Positions 44,571 to 57,039 of a stretch of 64,000 nt of DNA are shown piece by piece; the first letter of the stretch is position 1, and each line of letters opens with the position of its first letter. The notes below the pieces were generated by a model, which saw nothing but the letters and a program-made list of their open reading frames with translations, was not told where the DNA came from and did not search any database. The DNA is from Heligmosomoides polygyrus polygyrus (lineage: Eukaryota; Nematoda; Chromadorea; Rhabditida; Heligmosomidae), in assembly GCA_947396885.1 (NCBI GenBank), contig OX377205.1:99182428-99246427 (forward strand), written 5' to 3'. The position numbers and the translations under genes are program-made.

Positions 44571-47500
44571 ATTTATCAGACTCATGGTCAGTATATTAAA
44601 GTGATAACACAGACTAAGAGACCGCTGGGATCAAAGGATACCTGTCTGAAAAACGACGTGGTAACCTTCTAACCTTCTAACACCACTCGGGGCAAGCACA
44701 GAGTTGAAGTTCACAGCGGTAATGACTTTGATATGGAGTGCAAGATTTTGGCTTTCGAGGTCTGCTTCCGTTTGCACCGCTCTGAGAGCTCTACGACCAG
44801 GAGTGAGATGGGGTCCTAGTGAGCATCATTCGCTACTGGTCAACTAACAACGAGTTGTAGCGATTGCTGGTGGAGTGTCGTGTGAGCTCATCTTCAGCAT
44901 TTGCTGAGTTTCGCGCCGTTCTTGAGTTCAGGTCAAAAATAGCAGCGCAGAGGGGAGAGGGGTTTGGTCGGATAGCTTTCAAATTAAAAACTTCGAGCCA
45001 TCTTTAGGCCTCTGAAGACGACGAAACGTCAGGCCAAGAATGAACTTTTCCACCTACCAACCTCGCTGGCACAGAAGCAAAAATGTTACAACTGTCTAGA
45101 ACCACGTTGTGAGAAGAGTGTTGGAACGATAAAAAGGAGAGTCTCTCACAACCATCTCTGAACTCGGATTTTTTAAGCTACATAGCAGAAAATTTGTCGC
45201 CCAGGAAAAGCTTAAAATTACGAAAATCAGTTGAAGACACTGCTCATGAAAAAAGGCGGTATTCACGCCAGTGAGGGAAGGGCTTCCGTACATGGTTACA
45301 GTCGTTGTCTACACTCGAGGATCAGAAACGCTGTCGAATGCTTTAAGACGACGAAATTTAGGTGGCCAGATAAGCAAGGCCTTTTGCAGACACCCACTGG
45401 GAGTCCTTAGGATGTCAAACGAATACCAAGACCCAAGTCTACATGATGAACGGATGCGTTTGTTTAAGTCCTGAACGAATGGTAAGGCGCTGTTTGAGAC
45501 CGTCGACAAAGTAAGTTCCATGCCGACCCTATGGACGTTCGTTGAGCAAATTCTACACGTGTAAAGACTACGAGGAGTCAAAACGTTAGAAATACTCGTC
45601 CAACTTTTCCAGAAAATAGTTTTTCAATCCGGAATGACGGAAGGGCAGACGTAAGGAACACTTTTGAAGTTCGCCCACCTTCATTCTGGACGTAGTTATA
45701 GGGTGTTGAAAAAAGATAAACCGACGCGATTTTTCAGCGATCATACTCAACGAGTTCGAGCTCTAATATTCTGATTAGACAACTCGTAATATTGCAATCG
45801 CATTCGGTTTGGAGTCGTCTTCTGAACAAGCAGTGAGATATTTCTTAGAAAACGTCTCTTTCTAACCTCAAAGATAAGCCTGCTCCTGTTAGGAGGATGT
45901 CAATAGAGTAAAAGCCGGACACAACTGCCGATAGGTAGCAGCAGATATGGGAGTTTTCGAACTCACAAATTTCTACTAATTCGCTTCAAATCAAGCCGGG
46001 ATTCGGATTATGAAGTACTTTTGGAATCATTCAAGCCAACTGTCACTATTACGCTGTCTTTTTTAAGAGCCTTAAGGGTTAGGCACACTCGGCAGCGGCT
46101 TTAGTGCGTCAAAAGCGAGGCGGAGCGTCGCTCTCAGGCTCAGGACATGATTGCGGTGAGGGGCGGTCGTTCTTTCTTTCTCTGGTGTCGGTATTGGAGC
46201 ACTGCCAACCATCGCTCAGCTGATCGGTTGGCTGGTTTGGTTGAGGAAAGGGTTGATGACCCGGCTCATTCCGTGAAGCTGACGCTTGCAGCGCTGACGC
46301 TGGGCGCCAACGCTGCAGCGAAGTGTGCCATAAGCGGGTCGCCGCCCCTGACGCAGAGACACGAACTCTGCGTCTCTGCCCTATTCTTCATCATTGGAGC
46401 TGCGTCAAGCAGCAAGAGTGTGCCCAGCCCTTTACACGAGAACCTACCGAGAGGATAACTAGCACCGCAGCCGGAAAACACGCAGGTCACCATGACTTTA
46501 TCGGTGAATACAGAAAGCGGCTTATTTCTCTGCACTTTTATGAGAACTGAGGTGTGAGATAAGGTGCACACGTACAGTTGTAAACAAGAGTTTTTTAAAT
46601 AGTTCTTTTGTTATCTACCAAAGCACATATCCGATGCTGCGAACTCTGGCGTGCGGGTAGTGCTCCGGCCAGCCCACGACCTGTCGAAGTGTCACCTCTA
46701 CACATTTGGCCAAGCGTGTTCGCGAAACCAAAAATCGTTTCTGTGGTTGCTTCCGATGACCCAACAAACGCAGTCATTGTTGCTCTTTCATAAAATTCCA
46801 TCCAATAAATTCCGTCACAAGCCAATGAGTGTGTGCGAGTCGTTGAGTAATTTTGACGCGTTCAAGAACGATTGAACCGGAAAAAGCTAATAATTCTCGA
46901 AAAGGGTCCTGAGAGATAGCTGCTCCTAATAATCACGCTGTCCATAAGCAATGGGATGTGAAGAAGATCAGTTTGAGAAGGCAGCCCTACATCTGATTCG
47001 AAAACCCCTTCATGGTGGCGTTTTCTTCCTATGGACTAAGCACCTCTGTTCAGAAGTGTCTGAGCAGTTGTAAAATCCAGTTTCTGCAATTTATTTACTG
47101 CTTAGAAATCTTATACCCTCGGTGTCCACAACAATCAATATGACCGTCTCTACGGGATCTCAGCGCTGTGGTTCACTGCTCGGCTTAGGCTACTGGGGAA
47201 GGCAACTGTACCGCATGGCGCAGTTGCCTAATGGTAAATGATTAAAGCCATATAATTGTGAAAATTCAATTATGAAAGTATGAAAAACAAAGAATTAGTT
47301 TAGTTTTCGTTTCGCACTGGCCCTTAGACGAAAACCAAACAGACAGAGTATCCTTCCTTCCTTTCCTTTGACAGAGTGCTCATCAGTAAGGGAGGGGAAG
47401 GAAGGAGTTGCTGCCGCAGCAGTGGCACGGAGAGCGCAACGTGGCTCAACGAGAAGATCCACCAAGGGGAAGGGAGTGCATTAGTGGAAAAGGGGAAATG

Positions 47501-47733
47501 ATTGTTAGGGAAGGAGTTAGTTAAGGTGAAGGAGGAAATAATGATGAGGTAGACCTCCACGCCGAACCACCAAACGCCCTCCAGTCCACCACCACATGCA
47601 CAATAAGTTAGGGAGTATGTTTTTATAGTTTATATACTAGGATTTTAAGACGTGATAAAATTAATGAACCGTTGAAAACAGCACTAATCAAAGCATTTAC
47701 AAAACGAGTCCTTTAATTGAATTTTAGAGTGAT
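44571..47733. other. Intergenic, no supported gene
   Basis: Contains a TCTGAAGACGACGAAACGTC motif (45012) related to those in the foldback elements and a possible CACACT-ended palindrome (46085-46440: GGCACACTCGGCAGCGG versus GAGTGTGCCCAGCCC). 45309-45581 minus is open but unrecognised. Confidence 0.45.
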
Positions 47734-48929
47734 CTAGACCGTATTATATTGGATAAATTTGTTTTTATGAATGCATTTAAATAACGAGCAATTGAAAAAG
47801 TTACCGTCATATCCTGACTCAAACAGTTGCCTTTTAGTATGCAAAAGTCTAGCTACAAAATCATCTTTAAAACTACAGGTGCGTGCAATTCTTAGAATTT
47901 CTGCATAGATCGTGGCTATTTTGATACTAGATGACAGATTGGCATCGAAATAAGGAAACCTCTTGATACTAAAATTAAAGGAATCTGTCTTATTATAAAG
48001 CTTAGTGGTTAATCGATTGCCTGAACTCTTTATTTCCATATCTAAATGGTTGCACGAGTAGTCGTTGTCATGAGTAATATCTAGGTTTAAGACATTATTA
48101 TAGACGTTGATAAGTTTGTTATAAATATCATTAATGCTACTGTTATGGACAACTAAAATGTCGTCCATGTAAAGGAACGGAATGAACAAGTAGAGATTAG
48201 GATGAGTAATAGAGTAAACATATTCGAAATATGTGAGAGTTAGATCAACCATAAGAGGACTTGCATTATTACCCTGCGGTACTCCCACTTTTGAACAAAC
48301 AAATGGTCAGAGATTCTACAGTAGCTGTTACTGAGAAAGTAATCTATAAAATAAATTATATCGTATATAATGTAATATTTATAGCTTTTATTTCCTATAG
48401 AGTTACTGTAGAAGTGCTTATTATAACCATTATAGGCAATTAAGTTTTTGTTAGCATTTTAAAAACAAATTTTGAGTATCTCTCTAATATTGTTAAGAAT
48501 ATTGCAGTGGGGTAAATTAATAAACATATTGGTGAAATCCGCTGCGAAAAGTTTTAGATTGTGTCATCGTATATTTTGTAGCCGTTCGCTTATATTAATG
48601 TTTTGAATAGACCAATAACCTGTAAATGCTCTATTTTTGGTTCTAATGTCGACGTAGTTATTAAAATGATTTATAATAAACTTTAGAATATTAGCTAGAA
48701 AGACGGAGAGTGGTTTAAGGCTGCTATCAGCCGCACCAGTTATGAACTTAAATTTAACTGGCGTTTTGTGTAGTTTAAGAATACCATAAACTATTGGAAT
48801 ATTACTTCGCAGCAATAATTGTAATTCATTACCAGTATTACTTTTAATGTGTTTTTGAATAATTTCTGCAGTAGTGGAATGTGGCAAAAATGCACAGGAT
48901 GTCTCACGAGATCCGTGGGAAGTCCTCAA
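47734..48929 (-). pseudogene. Broken reverse transcriptase, Penelope-like type, copy 1
   Basis: Minus strand. 48929-48564 encodes IVYGILKLHKTPVKFKFITG (the PK-x-HK-like motif that opens Penelope-type RT palms). After a break, ADFTNMFINLPHCNILNNI follows near 48545-48490, and 48288-47734 encodes VGVPQGNNASPLMVDLTL and the catalytic YMDD (about 48171-48160), then DMEIKSSGNRL, YNKTDSFNFSIKRFPYFDAN and ARTCSFKDDFVARLLHTKRQ. Several frame breaks separate the pieces. The order and tail resemble the single-ORF RT proteins of Penelope-like elements. No GIY-YIG endonuclease was recognised. Confidence 0.7.
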
Positions 48930-49209
48930 AAAGATTTGTGGTTTGAAAAAACCAGGAATCTGACAGAGTAAGTAGTATATGGATCAATATCACACAACAA
49001 ACGTTGTATATGATATAAATTTAAAAAAGGCTACATATTAAACAGTTTACAACTATGAAAGCAACATGAAACTTTGCGTCACTCCTAAAGTGAAATGAAA
49101 CAGATAGGTTGAAACTTTTTCAAATTTTTTCTTGTAAGCCGTACCCACCTAGTTAATATTTGAATGATATAAACTTGTTGTTAAGAGTGCATTCAAAAAT
49201 GCAGCTTAG

Positions 49210-49690
49210 AATATTGCTAATATCATGACCATTATGTATTAAGAGGTCTTTAATCTGTTTAATACGCGATGTGAAATCCGATTTGTACAGGCATGTTCCA
49301 GAAATGCGAAGTGTTTTTGTGTAAATAGTAGCCTTCTTAATGTTATTTGAAGTGAATGAAATAGCATTAGAAAGCCCTTTACAACAACACTAAAATCATC
49401 GGTCTTACTATAAGGTGTTGGGGATAATTTATTACCTACAACATTTATTTCTAGATCTAACCGATTACAATTGCATTCATTTGTGTTGGTGTTTACTATT
49501 TCGAATAAGTTATCGCAAAATTTCATCCAATGTCCAACGGAGTGGTCCTCTATAGAGAACAAGAGATGAAGCCTAGGTTTAATGGCGCATAGGTAGAGAA
49601 CGAAAGCAAGATCAGCCGCAGGAGCGGGATAAAACATAGAAAGCTTATTTTTAAAGATTGGGAAGGCACCCCAAGGGCTAGTGCTCACGG
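49210..49690 (-). pseudogene. Broken reverse transcriptase of the same type, copy 2
   Basis: Minus strand. WGAFPIFKNKLSMF, APAADLAFVLYL, CNRLDLEINVVGNKLS and YSKTDDFSVVVKGF align with the downstream half of copy 1 (same sense, about 0.3 kb upstream of its start in element sense). YMDD is not recognisable. More decayed than copy 1. Confidence 0.6.
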
Positions 49691-50050
49691 TACAAAGAGC
49701 TAGCTTTTCAATTTTAGCAGCTCAGCTCCAGTAAAAGCTGTTTTGTCAGGCATCACGCTAGCACAAGTGTTTCGTTGTTCTGCCTACATTTTTGAATTCA
49801 AGAGGTGAATTGCCACAGTACACAGCAATGCGCTTTGACTACACAGTATTTTTCTTATCTTTTCGGCATTCCAGTGCAAAACACCGGAACACTAAAATGG
49901 TGGTCGTGAACCGGAATTCCGACCCGATAAGCCTATCGCGTTGTGTACCTAAAACGTACTTTTCTTTCTTGGGGTCCTAGGGACTTTTTCTTGCCTTATC
50001 ATAAGGTCAGAGAGTAGGAGTGTTATTGCGACTGATTGTGAGCAGATCCG

Positions 50051-50059
50051 CATAAAAGG
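50051..50059 (+). promoter_or_regulatory. TATA-like box of the CAP gene
   Basis: GCATAAAAGGCGCCGG lies about 50 bases before the start codon at 50108, leaving a short 5' UTR. Confidence 0.45.
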
Positions 50060-50107
50060 CGCCGGCAGACAATCCGCCATCAGTCTCTGAGCTGACCCAG
50101 CGTACTA

Positions 50108-53100
50108 ATGACCCTCGTCCTCCTTCTGGTAGGTGATGAGCCAATGTCTGTTTCTCCCTCGTCTAACTGACGCACTTTTCAGCTGTTGGTGCTCGCTAGC
50201 GGAGGAACGCCACTACGAGGTATGTCCCCTGCAGCTGCGCTGATCCTCACCTTCAGCAGCGGCAGCAGCATGTACAGCTCGCGCTGTAGACAGAGTGCGC
50301 AGGTCCCAAATTGATAGCGTTGTGGCAAAGTCGCCTCGCCAAGGTCTGGTGGTTCGAGTGACTCGGGCGATTTCCCGCTTCGAGCAGTAGGTTTCTGCTG
50401 GCGAACAGCCTGCCAGAAAGGGTCAATCTGCTTCGATCGAAGCCTTGAAACCTCTGCGTGGTGTAATACAATTTTGTTAAGAGAACGTACGACCTTATGT
50501 GTTTTTTATAAGAATTCCCATGATCTGATAGTGAGAGTGAACCTTTCTGAAGTTAACAGAAGCTGTTCTTCATTTGCAATATGGCAGAAGGCAAAACTGT
50601 ACGCCATCGTTTCTACTTGAAAACAAATGAATATTTTGATAAAATTTTCAACAGTGCGCTCAGTTTTTAGACAGGTTAATAAGGAATTCTAAGTTGAGGT
50701 ACATTATCGGAAAATCGCAACTGCGGAATACTTTGCAGAAGACCATTCTCGAAAATGCGCATCGCTAACTATTCCTGAATACGAGCCTTCAAAACCAAAG
50801 CGCCTACCCCGGTTGGTCTAGTGCTTAGGGTGCCTAGTTGTTGTCTTGTACTTTTGTACTTCACAGAAATTAGTGTACTGTAATGTTAAACATAGCATGC
50901 TTTTTAACCATTGTGCATCTTCAGCTGCTAAAACGAGTTTTTCTCTGTTTACACTTTACTTTGCCTAGTAGTTATAGGGAAGCTGGCCCGTGCTCGTAAA
51001 GAAGAGGCCTTTGGTTGGGTGCTGTGCTCTCCTCGGCTGACGCGAAGGAGAGCACAGACTGAGCAAGGGAAGGAACTCCAGGATGTGGCTGTCTTCGGCA
51101 CTGGTGCCGTAGACGGACCTCATTCCGAGCTTCTTTGAACACGCACGGGCCCGACTTCCAATGAGAACCTTTGTTCTACAATGCGGAGTTTCTCAGATTG
51201 TCCAACAAATGGCGAATACGCTAGAAAGCACCGAGTGCAGCTCGTCGTCGGTCACAACGACTTCAGAGCCACCCTCGCCAGGGGCGACAAATACCTTCCT
51301 TGGGTACTGTATGATCCGGGATCGGAGCTCATGTTCCAGATGGTAAGTAGCACATTGGTACATAATTCCTGGTCTAGAAATGGTTGAAGTCCATGTGATA
51401 TGACGTGTGTTTTATGAAGTTTTCTCTGATTGCTAGTACTCGTCCTAGGCAACGTTATCCACTCTCACCGGAATGTGTGTGAGAAATACAGCTTCAGAAT
51501 CGTGTACGCTCAAGGCGAATAGACATGAAACTACAAGAACCTCAGGAGCTCAGCCTCTTGCTTTCTGAGAGTGGGAACGTTGTTAGAAGTCGCTGTCCTC
51601 ATTTAGACGGCTAATGGCACACAGGCTCTGTTTCGCTTGGTCTCTCACGTGTATTCGCTACCTAGTTCTCTACATTCATTTTAGTGTTCTATTATAACAC
51701 CTGAACTTTCATGCAAATATGGTTCACACGTTGGTATAGAAAAAATAAGTGTATGAACACTGTAGAGATACAGCTGCAAGCTCGAAGAGATCTCGAAGCA
51801 GATTGCCGCCAAATGTGGAAAGGAACGCGCTCCAGAAGGAATGTCGACGAATTTGTACCCGTAAGACGAGCAAATTCTACGCCATACACTGGCGATTCTA
51901 TCAATTCTTTAGCGACTTATCTACGACACGAATACTAGTCGCTTCAGGGCCGGCGGCGACAAAGTTGACATCGAGAGTCTGGCCTCAAGAGCGATGTGGA
52001 CTTGGCATAGGCAGATTGCCAGCTATGACTTGGGCAAAAACGCAACTTTCGTGAACCCGAGAATGACCGATTTTGCGAACGTAAGCAACGCAATTGCATT
52101 TTTTCTGCGTCTTTTGGGTTGGAAGCATTTTTAACAATTAGCGGTTTTTATGAGACAGAGCGCCTGTGCGCGAAAGCGAAGCCCCTTGGTTGGGCTCCGT
52201 GCTCTCCTCCGCTGACGAGTAGGAGAGCACAGGCTGGGGTATGGCCGAATTATGGCCGGCAGGTGTGGTAGATGGACCACAATCTAGGGCCACGCATTCT
52301 GTATCTACGGAATGTCGTGGAGATGTTTTATTAGGTCAACCAATAAGTATGTAGATTTGCGTATTTCGAAGATGCACTAAAGTGATTGTAAGGTAAATGA
52401 GACTTGCTCTTTTAGAATCTACATTCGTTGAATTGTTAGCCTGCATGTGTAGGTGAAAAGGCTTGGCAAATTTCAGAGGAGCGTATTCGGCATTGCATGC
52501 TGTTCGAATCTCGAAAGGGTAGTGACGTACGGTTGCTACCAAAAATATCTGCGATGCATATCCAGATGCAGTGGACGTTCGCAAATGCCAGCGATGGTTT
52601 TCCAAGTTCAAATCCGGCAATTTTGACCTCTCTGACTCCTCTCGATCAGGAAGACCGGTAACATTTGACAACGACATGCTGATGGCAGAAATGGAGGCGA
52701 ATCCTTGTCAAACAGTGGAGGAACTTTCGAGGATTCAGAACGAACCTATATCAACCACTCATCTTCATCTACGCCAAATTGGCAAGGTATGCAGAGCAGA
52801 TGTTTGGGTACCGCACGATTTATCCGCCGAGAACCGTGCCAACCGATCGACGCTTTGCAACGGACTGCTTCAGCAACATCGTACAGTCCCGTTTTCTGAT
52901 CGAGTGATTATAGGAGACGAAAAACGGATCTTGTACGATAATTCGAAGCGCAAAAAGCAGTGACTTTCCAAAAACGAACAACCAAGAAGTACGGCGAAGC
53001 CGAATATTCGGCTCAGAAAGGCACTCCTCTGTGTTTGGTGGAATAGCCGTGGAACTGTGCACTTTGAAGTGCTTAAATCTGGACAGACCGTTGACACAGG

Positions 53101-56100
53101 CCTTCAACGTGAGCAACTGAATCGAGTGAACCAAGCTTTACTGGAAACGTATCCGGCGATCGTCAACAGAAAGGGCGTAATTCTCCATCACGACAATGCA
53201 AGACCGCGCTGTGCAAAACGGACGCTGGAAAAAATCAACGAATTAGGATGGGAGGTTCTCCCTCATCCAACGTATTCTCCCGATCTTGCACCTTCGGATT
53301 GCCACTTACTCCGGTCTCCACAGCATTTTCTTAGTGGCAAGAAATTTGAAAGTTTGGAGGACACTCAAAATGCTATGTCCATATATTTTGTTCAAAACCA
53401 CAGCAGTTTTATTGCTCAGGTATTAAAGATTTGCTCGTTAGATGGAGAAAGGTTGCTGTGCTGATAATGTTGGTGATTGCATTGTTAGCTGAAATGAGTT
53501 TTTTTTTTGAAAATTTGTTCAATTGAAGTCAAGGCTGAAAAAACGACATTACTTATTGGATGACCTAATAAATGCGTTCACAATGACTTGTGGTGGACAT
53601 AAACAAGGCAGCGTTTTGTTTTATTTTTATTTTCCCTTCCCAGACAAGTCTGGAACCAACTCACCTACCGAGAAGGGGGTATAAGGCTTGGCTGGCATGG
53701 GCGTGAAGCCGGGTCCAACAACTGGTTCGAGGTGCAAACGACAGCCGGCGCCTCTCATATTTCTTATGATGCAGCATTACTAATTATGATGTTTCGACGG
53801 TACCATCGCTATCAAAGGCTTAAAAAAATCGTATTTTCGCCATGCGCCCATGCGCCAAAACTCTTATGATTTCCTAACCTGCTAGCAGCAATGGGATCCC
53901 AAGGCCTCAAGAAGAAACCTGTGTGCATGTCGCGGTGGCGTACCGCAGTGGAAGGCAGGAACGACAAACACACGAGCTGTCAAACGTATGCGGACCAAGA
54001 GGGTCATGGTGTCTCGCAGCTCATGCAGTGGAACAAAGAGTAAAATTTGCTGGTAATGCACTCGCTTCTGTAGTTCTTTGTTGGACAGCGCTTCTGAATC
54101 CTAACACCCCCAAAGGTCCTTCCTACAATTTCAATTTCTTGCAGTAGTACTGCGCAAAATGGGGAGGAGTCAGTTAGGCGTCAACCTAGAGTCTTAATAG
54201 TCTTCGTCTTCTTTTCCACTTTTCAACAAAAAGGTCCTAAGGTTCGATGCCTTGGAAGGATGGAAAATAGGCGCTGTTAAAAAGATTCGTGGAATCTCCA
54301 GATTCTTGACCCGCGCCATACCGACCATATTGTACTTGGAACATTTCCTGTTAACTGAGATCAAACTTCCTGCGTTGAAGCCCATCACCAAGTGTTTCAC
54401 AAGTTGTCAGCATTTTCCGCCTATGCATATATGTTTTTAACACGCGATGTGAATTTAATGGGGAGATCATAAACATGGTGTGTCTTGCAGAAAATGAATT
54501 AAAAGTGAATTGCAGATGATGTACTACAAGTCAACGGAGCTCGGCTGCTACTACAACGAGTGTATGCATGGAGGTGTATTGGTCTGTGTGTACGACTCTG
54601 CGTAAGTATAACCACTTCCCTATTAATTTTTGTGCGCAGTATTATACAGTGTTAACGCTTGCTTGTTCTGTGCCACAAAGGGGCATGCCTATGAGAGACC
54701 TTAAGGAATTTATCGTGTCAACCGCATTACAATCTCGGTTTCCCGACAAAGCCAGACCCTCATGTGTAATTCTCGTACGTTAGTGAGCGCTCTCCTTAAG
54801 GCCTATTTTATACTTGCGCCGCTGGGCGGCGCGGCACGATGGTCGAGATAAATATCGACAGGCGGCGCGAAAAATCGATATCTATGGCGCTCACGGTGCC
54901 GCGCCGAGTGGCGGCGCAAGTATAGACTAGGGCTAAAATTTGTTAGGCCCCGTCTAGGGATCGTTAAGTGTGCGCGCGACGAGACGACGTACGGAATATG
55001 CAAAATCAGTAGCTGGCTGCGGGAGGGGCGAGCTGTTGATTGCACGTCATCGCACCGTGCGTCGCTCGCACACTAACATGCCTCCACACACTTCTGCGAC
55101 AACGCCGCCGCCCTATCCTTGACTATAGGGCAGTGACGAAGAGCTCGCCGTCGGCGGCGAGCGCCGAGGGCAGGCGGGCGGCTGCGAAGCCGCTGGAGCG
55201 GCAGCGGGCCGCCGCTGAAAGAGACTCTCTGCGCTCTAGCCCCGGACTGAGCACGGACAGAAGGCGATAAGGCGAATGGCAGCCGTAGGTCACAACCAGA
55301 AAAGCAGTACCTCGCCAACCCGTCCCTGTTCCGCTTACCACCGGCAAGGCTGCGGGAGAGGCGTGATTCATCATTCTAACCGCCCGCCGCCCGCTACTCT
55401 CAGGAAAAGTGTGAGTTGACCTTATAACGCTCTTTTTACCCTTGCGCCGCCTCGCGGCGCGGCGGGATGGTTGGCATAACTATCGATTTTTTGAGCCGCC
55501 CGCCGGCGTCGCATCGCTTTTATACTCCGCCGCCTTAAAACACTACAACAGGGCGACGCAATTGATCGCGGGCTCGCACGATTCATTCCGGTCGGCTGGC
55601 GTCATCGCTGGGCGACGCGATCAATCAATTTGGCATCATTGCGTGGCCATCGCGTCGCGCCGCGACGAAGTATAAACGGGGCCTAAGGCCCCTACAGTGC
55701 ACATACAATCTCGTCCTTTTTCTGGCTATCGTGTGTAACCTACGCCCCCATTGTGGTGGGAGCCGGGCCGAAGACGAATCGCCGCGATGCCTCCTACCAC
55801 GCATGTTACGGATAAGGTAGGGGGTGAGCCCTCTAAACGTGCACCAAAAATGCCAGGGGATACGTTGAAATGTTCTCAGCGAGCAGAACTGCAATTGAAG
55901 TCACAACAAAACGACTTGACAATACGACAAAAACCGGAGTTGCAACCAGTGTGAACGTACAGACGGTTTAAGTAGGAAGTCAGCGTACACGTGCCTCCTC
56001 TCTGAATGGCACGCCACCAGATGCGGCCTGATTAGCTGGTGCGCTCCTTCCTCCTCTGCGGGTGAACTTCTCGACATGCACCATAAATACGATTACTTGG

Positions 56101-56575
56101 GAGCAAGCTTACGAGTGTGCATTGACATGCGACATGGGCGCTGCTCAAAGTGCTCAGCTTGGGCGAAACGGCGGAACGGGATCGGAGTCACCACTTTGTT
56201 CAGAACATGTCTACCGGTTTGCCCAAACAGGGTGCACGGGAGCCACAAGCCAGCACAACAATAATCCGTACAGCGAAACAGCAGCACTAAAAAACACGGC
56301 ATAGATAACAACTGCAAAGTGGCACACAAAAAAGGCATAATTTTTAACATTTCTAGTGTTCTTCTAGTTATCTTTTAAGACCTCAAATAGGCGGCCCAGT
56401 CTTCATACCTGGCGATAAAGGATGCAAATCTGGTGAAGCCTGCTCCAGCGTGATCGCAAACTCTACATGCGTTGAGGAAGATGTGGAGCCTTTCGGACCT
56501 TCGAGAACTTACGGAACGTGTGTAAAAAGTGGGTGGTTATGTCTCATTTACAAGGAGAGTTTAATAAGCAGATAA
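50108..56575 (+). CDS. Secreted CAP/SCP-domain protein (ASP/VAL-like)
   Basis: Exons 50108-50128, 50183-50219, 51197-51342, 51766-51860, 51948-52080, 54516-54601 and 56380-56575 have GT/AG borders and join in phase to 237 codons plus TAA. Signal peptide from exons 1-2 (MTLVLLLLLVLASG). CAP start: CPTNGEYARKHRVQLVVGHN then DFRATLARG, with the family's first active-site-like His in GHND. RYSCKLEEISKQIAAKC follows the usual 'YDCELE...C' pattern. The GHxTQxxW segment is replaced by MTDFANMMYYKSTELGC, so a signature His is absent. VLVCVYDSA matches the 'CxYxPxG' strand, and a Cys-rich hinge-like tail ends it (CKSGEACSS, STCVEED, GTCVKSGWLC). In hookworms such proteins are abundant, secreted and infection-associated; their molecular role is unsettled. 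The 2.4-kb intron 5 holds a mariner. AATAAA follows at 56691. Confidence 0.88.
52331..53568 (+). mobile_element. Mariner element with both ends, in CAP gene intron 5
   Basis: TTAGGTCAACCAATAAGTA at 52331 and its inverse ACTTATTGGATGACCTAA ending 53568 are terminal inverted repeats, flanked on both sides by TA. Length 1238 bp, as expected for mariners. It carries a nearly complete transposase frame. Confidence 0.9.
52485..53464 (+). pseudogene. Mariner transposase with two lesions
   Basis: N-terminus RIRHCMLFESRKG is followed by a frameshift near 52530. The frame DVRKCQRWFSKFKSGNFDLS then continues through SGRPVTFDND to GDEKRILYDN (first catalytic Asp). A TGA at 52961-52963 stands where mariners have Trp, after which the same frame reads on: ALLCVWWNSRG, VILHHDNARPRCAKRTL (second Asp) and YSPDLAPSDCHLL (third Asp of the D,D34D triad), ending 53464. 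The element is inactive, but its ends could still be mobilised in trans. Confidence 0.88.
53583..53740 (+). repeat. SINE-like dispersed repeat, copy 3 (3' part)
   Basis: TGACTTGTGGTGGACATAAAC, CCTTCCCAGACAAGTCTGG and CAACTCACCTACCGAG match the second half of the 34127 copy. It starts only about 15 bases after the mariner's right end. Confidence 0.55.
54797..54936. repeat. Palindromic MITE-like element, TTTTATACTTGCGCCGC type
   Basis: Ends TAAGGCCTATTTTATACTTG / CAAGTATAGACTAGGGCTAA; arms GCGCCGCTGGGCGGCGCGGC and inverse; core ATATCGACAGGCGGCG / AAAAATCGATATC. Confidence 0.9.
54963..55077. repeat. Palindromic MITE-like element, TTAGTGTGCGCGCGACG type, copy 2
   Basis: Ends TTAAGTGTGCGCGCGACGAG / CGTGCGTCGCTCGCACACTAA. 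Confidence 0.8.
55078..55700. repeat. GC-rich cluster of partial palindromic elements
   Basis: Includes CTCCACACACTTCTGCGACA (CACACT type), a GCCGGCGGCGAGCGCC-rich stretch at 55140-55240, TTGCGCCGCCTCGCGGCGCG (55442) and the right end GACGAAGTATAAACGGGGCC (55663-55682) of a GTTTATAC element. All lies in intron 6 of the CAP gene. Confidence 0.6.
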
Positions 56576-56690
56576 CAAGGTCGTGTACCTTAATATCTAT
56601 TTCTTTAGGTGGATACCAAGATAAGTACTTCGCATGACAAGCCGTCCGCCGAAAGAAAACCACTTTCCCCGTTTTCGATAATGGTTTGAT

Positions 56691-56696
56691 AATAAA
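56691..56696 (+). terminator. AATAAA polyadenylation signal of the CAP gene
   Basis: GATAATAAATCTG lies 116 bases after the CAP stop codon. Confidence 0.5.
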
Positions 56697-57039
56697 TCTG
56701 CATGTCTGCTGGTGTCTCGAGAGCTTCAGCTGAACACAAGTCCCTATTTTCCCAATTCTCAGCTCGGTTTTTGAAGGCGACCTTGACCGGCAGCGTTTCG
56801 ACCATAAGCTCCTTTCCAGAATTGAAGAGGAATGTGCACATAGGGCACTGCCCTCTTCAAGTCTTCTTCGACTCTGAGACGATATTCTCTCAGAACATCA
56901 CACCGTCAAACCCATCTACAACCGTTGCAACTGCCGGTTGGAATCCTTCACAGAAACATAACAAAGTTGAAAGAATGATCACGAAAGCGCTTGAATTAAA
57001 ACGCTGAGTACCGTCGAATAGCAACAAAAAACGAAGTAT

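Noticed and set aside
56605..57007. Open frames of 78 (minus) and 101 (plus) codons after the CAP gene
   Set aside because: They overlap the CAP gene's 3' UTR and its AATAAA, and contradict each other; no domain seen.
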